64,000 nt of DNA from Deltaproteobacteria bacterium UBA6106. GTDB taxonomy: Bacteria > Desulfobacterota > Syntrophorhabdia > Syntrophorhabdales > Syntrophorhabdaceae. Below the pieces are notes generated by a model. That model was not told the origin of the DNA and ran no database searches. It saw only the letters and a program-made list of their open reading frames with translations. The position numbers and the translations under genes were made by a program. This document shows, in pieces, positions 8,092 through 16,185 of this stretch; the first letter of the stretch is position 1; each line of letters starts with the position of its first letter. The stretch is taken from NCBI GenBank assembly GCA_002428485.1, contig DIWM01000011.1, positions 82,080 to 146,079 of the forward strand, given 5' to 3'.

Positions 8092-9279
8092 ATGATCACG
8101 AAAGAATTCATCCTCGAGATATTTCACGCCGCCGGAATGAGGCGGTGGAACGATAAGATCAGGCCCGTCGAGCTCATGGAGCTTGATAAGCAGGCGCACA
8201 AGATGACCATTGCATATTTTCTCGGGAAATGCGAGGAGGAAAGGGGAGAATTAAGCTGGCAGGAGATCATCGAAGGCGCCCTGTTCGAATTCCTCGAACG
8301 GCTTGTCATCACCGACCTGAAGCCGCAAATATTCAACAGGATAAAAGAGGATCCCGGACAATACAAACGGTTGAACGAATGGGTCTTTAAAAAACTGGAA
8401 CCTACCATCGCGCCGCTTGGTGAAACATTCGTAGCACGGTTCAGGAAATATTTTGCAAGCACAGACAACACTATCAGCAAAAGGATTTTAAGCGCTGCAC
8501 ATTTCTATGCGACGCGGTGGGAATTTGACATCATCGAGCGCGCTAACCCTCACGGATACGAGATACCGGAGATCAAGTCCTTCCTCCAGGAAAAACAGGA
8601 AAAGTACTACGACCTGAAAGGCATCCAGCAGCTCGCGCTTTATGCAAATTACAGGAACTTTCTCGATCTCTGCGGGCAGCTCAGGTTCCAGCTCAGATGG
8701 AGCCATATCAACATGGTACCCAGAACGTCTGTCCTGGGGCACATGCTTGTTGTCGCCGTCCTCTCTTATCTCGTCTCCCTCGAGATGAACGGATGTTCCA
8801 AGCGCTGTTTTAATAACTACTTCACCGGCCTTTTCCACGACCTGCCCGAAGTGCTTACCCGCGATATCATCTCCCCGGTCAAAAGATCGATCGCCGGGCT
8901 CGACAGGCTTATAAAAAGCTACGAGAAGGAACAGATGGAAAAGGAGGTCTTCAGCCTCATACCCGGCGAGTGGGACGCTGAAGTGAGGATGTTCACGGAG
9001 GATGAATTCAGCAGCATCGTCACCAGGGATGGAAAAACGGCAAAGACGAGCTCTGAAGAGATCTCAATGTCTTTCAACAGAGACGAATTTAATCCCCGGG
9101 ACGGTGAGATGATCAAGATCGTAGATGACCTCGCTGCGTATGTCGAGGCATACTGCGCCCTTGAAAACGGCGTCAAATCAAATGATCTTCAGGACGCCCG
9201 GAAATCGATAGGCGAAAAATACAAAGAGAAAGTGATCGACAGCATCAATTTCGGGGAGATCTTCAGAGAATTTTCCTGA
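8092..9279 (+). CDS. HD-domain (YfbR/HD_3-like) metal phosphohydrolase, function unknown
   Basis: 395-residue cytoplasmic protein with one HD phosphohydrolase domain in its middle: PRTSVLGHMLVVAVLSYL provides the first His, LFHDLPEVLTRDIISPVK the HD pair and further Asp. This GH...HDxxE pattern is that of the 5'-deoxynucleotidase YfbR and HD_3 families, which dephosphorylate nucleotides. The first 190 residues are helical and charged with no motif I recognise, and a charged C-terminal helical region follows, so it is about twice YfbR length. It stands alone between a terminator and a repeat block. Substrate unknown. Confidence 0.75.
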   Translation: MITKEFILEIFHAAGMRRWNDKIRPVELMELDKQAHKMTIAYFLGKCEEERGELSWQEIIEGALFEFLERLVITDLKPQIFNRIKEDPGQYKRLNEWVFKKLEPTIAPLGETFVARFRKYFASTDNTISKRILSAAHFYATRWEFDIIERANPHGYEIPEIKSFLQEKQEKYYDLKGIQQLALYANYRNFLDLCGQLRFQLRWSHINMVPRTSVLGHMLVVAVLSYLVSLEMNGCSKRCFNNYFTGLFHDLPEVLTRDIISPVKRSIAGLDRLIKSYEKEQMEKEVFSLIPGEWDAEVRMFTEDEFSSIVTRDGKTAKTSSEEISMSFNRDEFNPRDGEMIKIVDDLAAYVEAYCALENGVKSNDLQDARKSIGEKYKEKVIDSINFGEIFREFS

Positions 9280-9294
9280 TAACCGATACAAGAC

Positions 9295-9438
9295 CGTATA
9301 TCGTAGTTCGTATATCGTATATCGAAAATTCCAAGAAATCCGTTAGGCGTTGGGCGTGAGGGAATGAGCCCGGTGAAAAGTGAAAGGTAAAAGGTAAAAT
9401 GTTTAAAACCTTTCACTTTTCACCTTTCACTTTTCACG
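9295..9438. repeat. Composite heptad repeat block (CGTATAT, GTGAAAA/CACTTTT families)
   Basis: Three 7-bp-period tracts in one gap: cgtatat/cgtagtt units at 9295-9324, a short ggcgttgggcgtgag tract at 9345-9360, then inverted arms GTGAAAAGTGAAAGGT at 9373-9388 and its exact complement ACCTTTCACTTTTCAC at 9408-9423 and again at 9422-9437. The last can fold into a 16-bp perfect hairpin with a 19-nt loop. Confidence 0.85.
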
Positions 9439-9457
9439 GTATCAGCTGTCTGCTGGT

Positions 9458-10120
9458 TTACGTGTCGAATTCTCCGCCCTGCTCGCAGATAATCTCATTG
9501 GCCAGTTCGTCAACGTCCCCCGGCGTCACAGGATAATGCATTGTCAGTAATTCGCCCGCCTCTTTGATGGCTTCGCACAGGGCATCGCAGGCGCGCCCTT
9601 CACGGATACCTTTTGAGACCATATCGGCGAACCTGTTCAGCGCCTGCTGCCCGATCTTCTCGTGGATACCTTTGTCGGCAAGCACCCACACCTTCCTCTC
9701 GAGCAAGGAGATGAAGAAGAGTACCCCCGTATTCTCCCTGGTCTTGTAAAGGCCATTTTCATAGAATGCCTTGACCGCGCGCTGCCTGACGGCAAGCTCC
9801 TTTCTTTTCCTGCCGACAAAGACCTCTTTCAGAAACGGCGCACGCTGGAAGATGAGACGGGCGGGAAAAAACAGCAGGAATGATAGCGGGATATAGAACC
9901 AGAGCGAGGCATGAAAAAAGACCGATGATGCAATAAGGGCGATAAGGCTTCCTGAAAATATGCTGCCAAGCATCTCAGCCTCTCTGTAGTGGCTGCTCTG
10001 ATCCACAACCACAAAGGCTATCTCGCCGATGGTTCTCAGCTCCACTTCCCTGGTAGCATTCCCGATCCGCTCTTTTTCGTTTTTCGTGAAAAAGTGTTCT
10101 GCCTTCCTGTGATGTCTCAT
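9458..10120 (-). CDS. TPM-domain membrane protein (YgcG/Psb32 type)
   Basis: 220-residue TPM-family protein, probably inner-membrane. The N-terminal part is a truncated TPM fold (ATREVELRTIGEIAFVVVDQ, GVLFFISLLERKVWVLADKG, QALNRFADMVSKGIREGRAC), with two hydrophobic segments at about residues 52-90 inserted in it. TPM proteins are linked to photosystem II repair in plants and to the cell envelope in bacteria; the biochemical role is unsettled. Its start overlaps the stop of the upstream TPM gene by 1 bp, and both follow lemA, the common LemA-TPM-TPM operon. Confidence 0.85.
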   Translation of the reverse strand: MRHHRKAEHFFTKNEKERIGNATREVELRTIGEIAFVVVDQSSHYREAEMLGSIFSGSLIALIASSVFFHASLWFYIPLSFLLFFPARLIFQRAPFLKEVFVGRKRKELAVRQRAVKAFYENGLYKTRENTGVLFFISLLERKVWVLADKGIHEKIGQQALNRFADMVSKGIREGRACDALCEAIKEAGELLTMHYPVTPGDVDELANEIICEQGGEFDT

Positions 10121-11028
10121 TACCAGTCCCCCGAGGCTCCGCCGCCGCCGAAGTCTCCGCCGCCGCCGCTAAAACCACCGCCAAAATCGCTGCCCCCGCT
10201 ATCACCGCCGGAACTCCACGAACCACCGGTGTGAATAAAACCACCACCGCCCCTGCCGGAAACAAGGGTTGGCAAAAATATCCCCAGCAACAGTCCGAGA
10301 ACACCCAACAGGATAGCTGTTATTATGGAAGAACCCAACACGAAGTAAGCGATAAAGGGCAATCCGACAGCGCCTGCGGCTCCTCCCAGGACCCGTGAGA
10401 ATCTGCCAAGGACAGCGAGGGCGATAGCGCTGAATATCATTATTGCCGGAAGGGGAGACCCCTGTTTCTTTCTCGTTGGCGCGCGTCTTTCTTCAGCCTT
10501 GAATTCCCCCCGTGCAGCATCCACAATGGCATGGACCCCGGCGGTAAAACCGCCATTGTAATCATTGCGCTTGAAACGAGGCTTGATGGCAAGATCGATG
10601 ACCCTTCCTGCGGTGAGATCGGTAAGCCTTCCTTCTAATCCACGGCCCACCTCGATTCGTATCTTTCTCTCCTGGCTTGCGACAAGGAAGATGATCCCGT
10701 TATCCTTCCCCTTCTGCCCTATCTTCCAGGCCTCTGCCACTTTCATGGAAAACTCTTCAAGCACCTCACCCTGAAGCGACGGGATGGTGAGGATAACGAG
10801 CTGCGTTGAATCAGACTCCTCAAAGGCCTTCAGTTCAGCTTCGAGCTTTGCCCTTGTCTGATCCGACATCATATTCGCATAATCATTGACATATCCGCGT
10901 AGCGGGGGAACATCCAGCGCATAAGCCGAGCGGAGAGCTGAGAGCGGAGAGCTGAGAGTTAAAAACAAACAAATAAAAATGAATATTAAATTCGATATAC
11001 GAGAAATATTTCTTTTGCGATATGTCAT
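10120..11028 (-). CDS. TPM-domain protein with signal peptide and Gly-rich tail
   Basis: 302 residues. Export signal at residues 1-38, a periplasmic TPM domain (VPPLRGYVNDYANMMSD to about 180 with EVGRGLEGRLTDLTAGRVID), two transmembrane helices at about 195-255 and a low-complexity Gly/Ser tail rich in GGG and FGGG typical of YgcG. The signal peptide is unusual: codons for LSSPLSALRSA lie in a heptad repeat (10931-10958), so the region up to the cleavage site was built from repeat DNA. Middle gene of lemA-TPM-TPM. Confidence 0.9.
   Translation of the reverse strand: MTYRKRNISRISNLIFIFICLFLTLSSPLSALRSAYALDVPPLRGYVNDYANMMSDQTRAKLEAELKAFEESDSTQLVILTIPSLQGEVLEEFSMKVAEAWKIGQKGKDNGIIFLVASQERKIRIEVGRGLEGRLTDLTAGRVIDLAIKPRFKRNDYNGGFTAGVHAIVDAARGEFKAEERRAPTRKKQGSPLPAIMIFSAIALAVLGRFSRVLGGAAGAVGLPFIAYFVLGSSIITAILLGVLGLLLGIFLPTLVSGRGGGGFIHTGGSWSSGGDSGGSDFGGGFSGGGGDFGGGGASGDW
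10931..10958. repeat. Heptad repeat inside the TPM signal-peptide codons
   Basis: Four 7-bp units of the gagagct/gagagcg type in perfect phase, lying inside the coding sequence of the minus-strand TPM gene, where they encode the end of the signal peptide. The same unit family occurs in gaps at 29.8 kb and 48.0 kb. Confidence 0.85.
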
Positions 11029-11074
11029 TTTACTGCTCTAAATTGTTTTTCAAAGGTCTTTCTCTGCTCTCTGC

Positions 11075-11662
11075 TCAGAATTTCACCTGCGGTGCCTTTG
11101 CTGCTCCCGGGTCTGCCTTGAAGTATTCTTTCTCTTTCAGGTGGAGTATCAGGCTGTTCGTTATGTTGTAAGGGAACATCCTGATGGAGAAATTGAAGTT
11201 CTGCACTGCATTGTTGAACCTTGTCCGGGCAACGTTTATCCTGTTCTCCGTTCCCTCGAGCTGGTGCTGGAGGTCCCTGAAATTCTGATTTGCCTTCAGG
11301 TCGGGGTATCGTTCAACAACGAGCAGGAGCCTTGACAGGGCGCTGCTCATCGTTGCCTGGGCTTCCTGGAACTGAGCCATCGTTTTCGGGTCGCCTATCA
11401 TATCCTTTGATACCTGGATGCTGCCGACCTTTGCACGCGCATCGGTCACCGCCTGCAGCGTCTCGCGCTCATGTTTCGCATATGCCTTGACAGTCTCAAC
11501 GAGGTTCGGGATAAGATCGTTTCTCCTCTGGTACGCGGCCTCCACATCGCCCCATGCAGCCTTCGCCTTTTCATCGAGATCCTGTATCGTATTATAGCCG
11601 CAACCCGTTACGCCCATCACAACAAGACAAAGGATAGCGCAGATTGTAAATTTCCTCATCAT
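11075..11662 (-). CDS. lemA: LemA family lipoprotein
   Basis: 195-residue LemA family protein, probably a lipoprotein anchored by Cys21 (lipobox VTGC after a 20-residue signal). The helical LemA core follows: YNTIQDLDEKAKAAWGDVE, the invariant QRRNDLIPNLVETVKAYA, ERYPDLKANQNFRDLQHQLEGTENRI and ARTRFNNAVQNFN. Function is unknown; genomic linkage to TPM proteins suggests an envelope role. An AGGAGG lies about 10 nt upstream of the start. First gene of the minus-strand lemA-TPM-TPM operon; 46 bp separate it from the next gene. Confidence 0.93.
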   Translation of the reverse strand: MMRKFTICAILCLVVMGVTGCGYNTIQDLDEKAKAAWGDVEAAYQRRNDLIPNLVETVKAYAKHERETLQAVTDARAKVGSIQVSKDMIGDPKTMAQFQEAQATMSSALSRLLLVVERYPDLKANQNFRDLQHQLEGTENRINVARTRFNNAVQNFNFSIRMFPYNITNSLILHLKEKEYFKADPGAAKAPQVKF

Positions 11663-11813
11663 ATACTCATATCCTCCTTTATTTTCTTTTTCCCAGCCAT
11701 TCTACCATCTTTACATATACAAATAAAGGGTTCGGGTTCACCTTTTACCTTTCGATTGACGCGCTGAAGACGCACGTGGTAAAACCTTAAAAAAATAAAG
11801 GAGGATATCCGTC

Positions 11814-12221
11814 GTGGATGAAGACATAAAGAAAAGGACCCAGGAAACAGCAAAGAAGCTATGGACGGGCGGCATCAAGATCGACCCGCCTTATCTCATG
11901 TGGAAGGAGTTTGACAAAGGCCTTGCGAACGACCTCTCAATGTTCATCACCGGCACCCTTTATTCAAGGACAGTCCTCACGCTGCCCGAGCGCCAGATGG
12001 CAGCCTGCGCCATGCTCGCCGCCCTCGGCGCCGCCGATGAATTGAGGCTCCATGTGAACGCCGCCTTGAATGTCGGCTGCGACCCGCACAAGCTTGCAGA
12101 GGTCTTTTTTCAGCTCGCCCCGTATGGCGGCATGCCCCTTGTCAACAAGGCCCTCGAGGTCTACCGCGACGTCCTTAAGGGGCGCGGAGAGTGGGAAGCA
12201 TTTACGAAGAAAAAGGGGTAA
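11814..12221 (+). CDS. Carboxymuconolactone decarboxylase family protein
   Basis: 135-residue all-helical CMD/AhpD-type protein. The segment LTLPERQMAACAMLAALGAADELRLHVNAAL with the following GCDPHKLAEVFFQLAPYGGMP is the family core. The redox CxxC of AhpD is absent, so it belongs to the 4-carboxymuconolactone decarboxylase-like branch whose reactions are mostly unassigned. Start is a GTG behind AAAGGAGGATATC. It is divergent from lemA and followed by repeat DNA; no operon partner. Confidence 0.85.
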   Translation: MDEDIKKRTQETAKKLWTGGIKIDPPYLMWKEFDKGLANDLSMFITGTLYSRTVLTLPERQMAACAMLAALGAADELRLHVNAALNVGCDPHKLAEVFFQLAPYGGMPLVNKALEVYRDVLKGRGEWEAFTKKKG

Positions 12222-12268
12222 GGTAAGCATGGCGTCGGGACATCCCCCGCAAACACGCAATGAAACCA

Positions 12269-12410
12269 GCTCATGGCTCATAGCTCATGGCAGATGAACA
12301 AGAGCAACAAAAAGGTAGCGGTATTGAGTATGCACGAAATGCATATTCTGCCTTTTCCTTGCCTTTCGTTTGTTGTTATTGCTATGAGCTATCAGCTATG
12401 AGCTATGAGC
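12269..12410. repeat. Inverted heptad element of the GCTCATG/GCTATGA family
   Basis: Left arm 12269-12291 is gctcatg-gctcata-gctcatg-gc; right arm 12381-12410 is gctatga-gctatca-gctatga-gctatga-gc, its near complement. The 90 bp between are A/T-rich with a small palindrome (atgcacgaaatgcat). This is the most frequent family in the window. It lies in the 355-bp gene-free gap 12222-12576. Confidence 0.9.
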
Positions 12411-12422
12411 CGCATTTTACGA

Positions 12423-12497
12423 CTTGCGGGAGAGGGTCAGGGCATAGATAGTACTCGGTATCATTATTCCCGCTCCCCTTGCGGGAGAGGGTCAGGG
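12423..12497. repeat. 20-bp direct repeat cttgcgggagagggtcaggg, two copies
   Basis: Identical 20-bp copies at 12423-12442 and 12478-12497. The sequence resembles the gene-free CCCTTGCGGGAGAGGGTCAGGG repeats scattered in many proteobacterial genomes. Confidence 0.85.
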
Positions 12498-12510
12498 AGA
12501 GGGGGGGTAT

Positions 12511-12568
12511 ATTTCGAATTTTGAACATTTGAATTTGTTTAGGATTTAGAAATTCGTGCTTAGGATTT
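12511..12568. repeat. GAATTTTGAACATTTGAATT/TTTAGGATT repeat, half element
   Basis: Matches the right half of the composite element at 57019-57195 almost base for base (gaattttgaacatttgaatt, then tgtttaggattt). It lacks the left half. It is an uninterrupted copy of the site that carries an insertion at 44.5 kb. Confidence 0.8.
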
Positions 12569-12576
12569 CGCGTTTA

Positions 12577-14778
12577 CTATTTGCCCGGTATTTCGTCCCT
12601 CAGTCTTTCCCTCAAAAGCGTATACCGTTCCTGAGGTTTGTTGTTTCTCACGGCGATTGCAAGGGCCTTTTTTGTACCGATAAGGATAACAAGTTTTTTC
12701 CCTCGTGTAACGCCGGTATAGAGGAGATTTCTCTGGAGAAGCATGTAATGCTGCGTAAGGACAGGCATGACAACAACGGGATATTCGCTCCCCTGCGACT
12801 TATGCACCGATATGGCGTAAGCAAGGACGACCTCGTCGAGTTCGGAAAAATCATATGAGACCAGCCTTCCGTCGTAGCTTACCCTCAGGTCCTGCATCTC
12901 CCTGTCAATAACCGCCACCCTCCCTATATCACCGTTATAGACATCCTTGTCGTAGTTGTTCCGTATCTGCATAACCTTATCGCCAACCCTGAACAGCTTG
13001 CCCCCCCTGGAGAGTTCCTCTTTTGAAGGGTTTAGCGCCTTTTGCAGCTCCACGTTGAGGTTCGCTACGCCCACAGTGCCCCGATGCATCGGGGCAAGAA
13101 CCTGAATATCGTCAAGGGGGTTATAACCGAATCTTGAAACCAACCCCTCTCTGCAGAGACTTATCACCTTTTCCAGTACCTTCTCGGGTTCCTCCACGGC
13201 AAAAAAGTAAAAATCCTTCAGGGATTCTCCGCTGTGGGCCATAAGCGGCATATCACCATTATTGATGCGGTGGGCATTCACAATGATCATGCTCTGGCGC
13301 GACTGCCGGAATATCTCATTGAGCCTTATAACCTGAAAACAGCCCGAGTCAATGATATCCTTCAAAACATTTCCCGGGCCTACTGACGGCAACTGATCAA
13401 TATCTCCGACAAGGACCAGGGTGGCGCCGACGGGCAATGCCTTGAGAAAATGGTGCATAAGCAGGGTGTCCACCATCGATACCTCATCGACAACGACAAG
13501 GTCAGCTTCCAGAAGGTTTGTTTCGTTTCTTTTAAATCCGCCATCACCAGAAGGTCCTCCCGGGCTGTATTCGAGCAATCGATGAATGGTCTTCGCCTCC
13601 CTGCCGGTTGTCTCCGTGATCCTTTTTGCGGCCCTGCCGGTCGGCGCGGTGAGGAGAACCTTCAGCCTCATTTTACTATATACCCTGATGATCGCATTGA
13701 TGATGGTGGTTTTTCCCGTCCCGGGCCCCCCTGTAATAACCAACACTTTGCTGTTGACGGAGGCCTTCACCGCTTCCGACTGCCTTCCGGAAAGGGTGAT
13801 GCCAAGATCTGCCTGAGCCCCTGCGGCGATCTCCTCAACGTCAACCAGCTTCAATTGCCTGGGACAGGAAATGATCTCTTTCATCCTGCCCGCTATCCCC
13901 GTCTCAGAGACATAAAAGGCAGAAAGGTAGACAGGCGCATCGGGAAGGGCATGATGGTTGCCGATGACGATCTTGTTCTGTGCGGCAAGGTTGCTCAGCG
14001 ACGCGGGGATATCCTTTTCTTCTATCTCCAGGATGCCGCTGCACTTCCTTGCGAGTTCGCCGTAAGGGTAATACACGTGGCCATCGTCTGCAAGCCCCTG
14101 CAGGACGTACAATATGCCTGCCTCGATCCTTGCAGGAGAATCCTTCGGTATCCCCAGCTTTTCCGCTATCCTGTCGGCAGTTACAAAACCTATGCCAAAG
14201 ACGTCCATGGCAAGCCTGTAAGGGTTGTCGCGAACGACCTGAACGGAATCCCTCCCGTATTGCCGGTAGATCTTGACCGCGTAGGCAGGGCTTATGCCAT
14301 GGCCCTGAAGAAATATCATTACATCCCGTATCTCTTTCTGATCCTCCCATGCCTTTCTGATCATATCTATTCTTTTCTCGCCGATGCCGGCGACCTCGCC
14401 CAGCCTATCAGGCTCGCGATCAATGACGGACAGCGTCTCCGCGCCAAAGGCCGAGACCAGCCTTTTCGCCATGACCGGGCCGATACCCTTTATCATCCCC
14501 GAGCCAAGATACCGCTCGATGCCTTTTACGGTTGCCGGGAGCACGGATTCATAGGACATCACCATGAACTGCTCGCCATAACGCGGATGATTGCTGAAAC
14601 GGCCTTTCAGCTTCAGGATCTCTCCCGGAGTAACAGAAAAAACCGTCCCCACTATAGTTACCAGGGCTCCCCTTCCCTGAACGCGCATCTTCGCTACGGT
14701 ATAGTTATTTTCCTCGTTGAAATAGGTGATCTTTTCGATCTGGCCCTGGACCTCAAGAATGTTCTCATCCTTCAGCAT
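12577..14778 (-). CDS. recD2: RecD2-type ATP-dependent DNA helicase
   Basis: 733-residue SF1B helicase of the RecD2/RecD-like class, the form found without RecBC; it unwinds DNA 5' to 3' and acts in repair or replication restart. An N-terminal OB-like domain and helix-hairpin-helix repeats (about 75-210: IERYLGSGMIKGIGPVMAKRLV) precede the motor: Walker A ITGGPGTGKTTIINA, Walker B ADLVVVDEVSMVD, GDIDQLPSVGPGNVL, IFRQS, and the UvrD_C_2 motif YAISVHKSQGSEYPVVV. Length and order are typical. No strong Shine-Dalgarno precedes ATG 14778. Single-gene unit. Confidence 0.95.
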   Translation of the reverse strand: MLKDENILEVQGQIEKITYFNEENNYTVAKMRVQGRGALVTIVGTVFSVTPGEILKLKGRFSNHPRYGEQFMVMSYESVLPATVKGIERYLGSGMIKGIGPVMAKRLVSAFGAETLSVIDREPDRLGEVAGIGEKRIDMIRKAWEDQKEIRDVMIFLQGHGISPAYAVKIYRQYGRDSVQVVRDNPYRLAMDVFGIGFVTADRIAEKLGIPKDSPARIEAGILYVLQGLADDGHVYYPYGELARKCSGILEIEEKDIPASLSNLAAQNKIVIGNHHALPDAPVYLSAFYVSETGIAGRMKEIISCPRQLKLVDVEEIAAGAQADLGITLSGRQSEAVKASVNSKVLVITGGPGTGKTTIINAIIRVYSKMRLKVLLTAPTGRAAKRITETTGREAKTIHRLLEYSPGGPSGDGGFKRNETNLLEADLVVVDEVSMVDTLLMHHFLKALPVGATLVLVGDIDQLPSVGPGNVLKDIIDSGCFQVIRLNEIFRQSRQSMIIVNAHRINNGDMPLMAHSGESLKDFYFFAVEEPEKVLEKVISLCREGLVSRFGYNPLDDIQVLAPMHRGTVGVANLNVELQKALNPSKEELSRGGKLFRVGDKVMQIRNNYDKDVYNGDIGRVAVIDREMQDLRVSYDGRLVSYDFSELDEVVLAYAISVHKSQGSEYPVVVMPVLTQHYMLLQRNLLYTGVTRGKKLVILIGTKKALAIAVRNNKPQERYTLLRERLRDEIPGK

Positions 14779-14873
14779 GGTTAATAGTATCCAAAATTTA
14801 GGAATATTGGAAGAGGAACATCATATCCGGTGACTTATCGTGGATGTTCTGGTAAACTGTCAACAGCCCGGCA

Positions 14874-15152
14874 ATGATACGTCATCTCTTGAAACAGTCC
14901 ATCAGAAAACATAAGGATATGATCCTCGAGGAAGCAGGGCAGATCAACGGATTCATGAAGCTCCTCATGAAGCCGCGAAATACCGGGGCAGGCTGGACAA
15001 AACAGGAGAAGGCCCAGCTCAGGAAGCACCTGAAACGTTTATCTCTTTACGTTCCTGTGCTGATCATCTTTCTCGCCCCATTTGGCTCCCTCCTCATACC
15101 CGTCCTGGCAGAAATTCTCGATCGAAGGAAAAACAGGCGAACGGTGCCGTAA
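14874..15152 (+). CDS. Small LETM1-like membrane protein
   Basis: 92 residues: a charged helical part with GAGWTKQEKAQLRKHLKRL, then one hydrophobic segment VPVLIIFLAPFGSLLIPVLAEIL and a basic tail DRRKNRR. The combination of an amphipathic Lys-rich helix followed by a Pro-containing hydrophobic stretch resembles the core of LETM1-like proteins, which in bacteria are short and uncharacterised. No Shine-Dalgarno is seen, so the start is uncertain. It lies divergent to recD2 and 55 bp before the cyclase gene. Confidence 0.6.
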   Translation: MIRHLLKQSIRKHKDMILEEAGQINGFMKLLMKPRNTGAGWTKQEKAQLRKHLKRLSLYVPVLIIFLAPFGSLLIPVLAEILDRRKNRRTVP

Positions 15153-15207
15153 ATTCAGTCTTGTTATTTTTCCCTCCATACGATAATATGAAAAACAGGG
15201 GGGATAC

Positions 15208-16185
15208 ATGAAGATAGGCATACTCATCGTCGATGACGAAGACGGGATAAGACGGTCGCTGGCAAGGCTTCTGAAGGAAGACGGGTATTTGGTTCAGGTA
15301 GCACGTGACGGTGAAGAGGCGCTTGGGATATTCGAAAAGGATCCTCACAATTTTGATATCGTTATCTGCGATCTTATCATGCCCGGTATAGACGGGATCA
15401 AAACGATAGAAGGGATCAACAAGATCCACCAGGAAATAACAAAGATCATCCTCACGGGCTACGGGACGCTCGAATCATCAATCAAGGCTATAGAGGCGGG
15501 GATCGACGGGTTTATTACGAAGCCCTTTGAGAACAAAGAGCTCAAGTGGAAGATCAGGGAATGCTATCTGAAAAGAAAGATGAAGCAATTTATAGCGCCC
15601 GATATCTTCAACGAGCTCCTCAGGGAGCCTGCGCAGCTCGAGCCGAAAACGACATCCATTACAATACTCTTTTCAGACATCCGGGGGTTTACAGATCTCT
15701 CTACAAGAACATCTCCCCGGGATCTTGCCACATTGCTTAACAAGTACTATTTCCATCCCTTAAGCGAAGTCATTATTAAGCATAAAGGCACCATCGATAA
15801 ATATATAGGGGACGGCATTATGGCCCTTTTTGGGGCCCCGGTCCACCAGGACAACCACGAAGCAAATGCGGTGCTATGCGCGATCGAAATGGTCAAAAAA
15901 ACAGAGGAGCTCAACCAGGGCATTAAGATCGGGGTCGGCGTCTGCACGGGCCCTGTTATTGCCGGCGTTTTCGGTTCTGTAAGCAAAAAAGAGTATACGG
16001 CGCTGGGCATGCCTGTTAATATTGCCGCACGCCTTCAAAAACTTGCCACGCCCGGCGAGGTGGTCATCTCTCAGGAGACCAGGAAAAGATTGGACGGTTC
16101 AATACCTTTTCAATATGTCGGCAAGCTTGCATTTGCCGAACCCTACGATTCTGTTCTATACTATAAATGGATAAAAGATGGTTAG
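15208..16185 (+). CDS. Response regulator with class III adenylate cyclase output
   Basis: 325 residues. Receiver domain 1-120 with acidic pocket D9/D10, phospho-acceptor D55 (VICDLIMPGIDG), T83 region ILTGYGT and K105 (TKPF). A linker is followed by a class III nucleotide cyclase domain from about 150: metal-binding D157 (LFSDIRGFTDLS) and D202 (YIGDGIMALFGAP), the adenine-selecting K198, Thr in EYTALG, and VNIAARLQ with the transition-state Asn and Arg. All catalytic residues are present, so it should make cAMP on phosphorylation; cGMP is less likely. Its 3' end overlaps the start of rel/spoT by 8 bp, coupling the translation of two second-messenger enzymes. Confidence 0.9.
   Translation: MKIGILIVDDEDGIRRSLARLLKEDGYLVQVARDGEEALGIFEKDPHNFDIVICDLIMPGIDGIKTIEGINKIHQEITKIILTGYGTLESSIKAIEAGIDGFITKPFENKELKWKIRECYLKRKMKQFIAPDIFNELLREPAQLEPKTTSITILFSDIRGFTDLSTRTSPRDLATLLNKYYFHPLSEVIIKHKGTIDKYIGDGIMALFGAPVHQDNHEANAVLCAIEMVKKTEELNQGIKIGVGVCTGPVIAGVFGSVSKKEYTALGMPVNIAARLQKLATPGEVVISQETRKRLDGSIPFQYVGKLAFAEPYDSVLYYKWIKDG

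Noticed and set aside
13450..14784. Long open frame (444 codons) antisense to recD2
   Set aside because: The opposite strand encodes an unmistakable RecD2 helicase; this frame is the mirror of its codon bias and has no domain.
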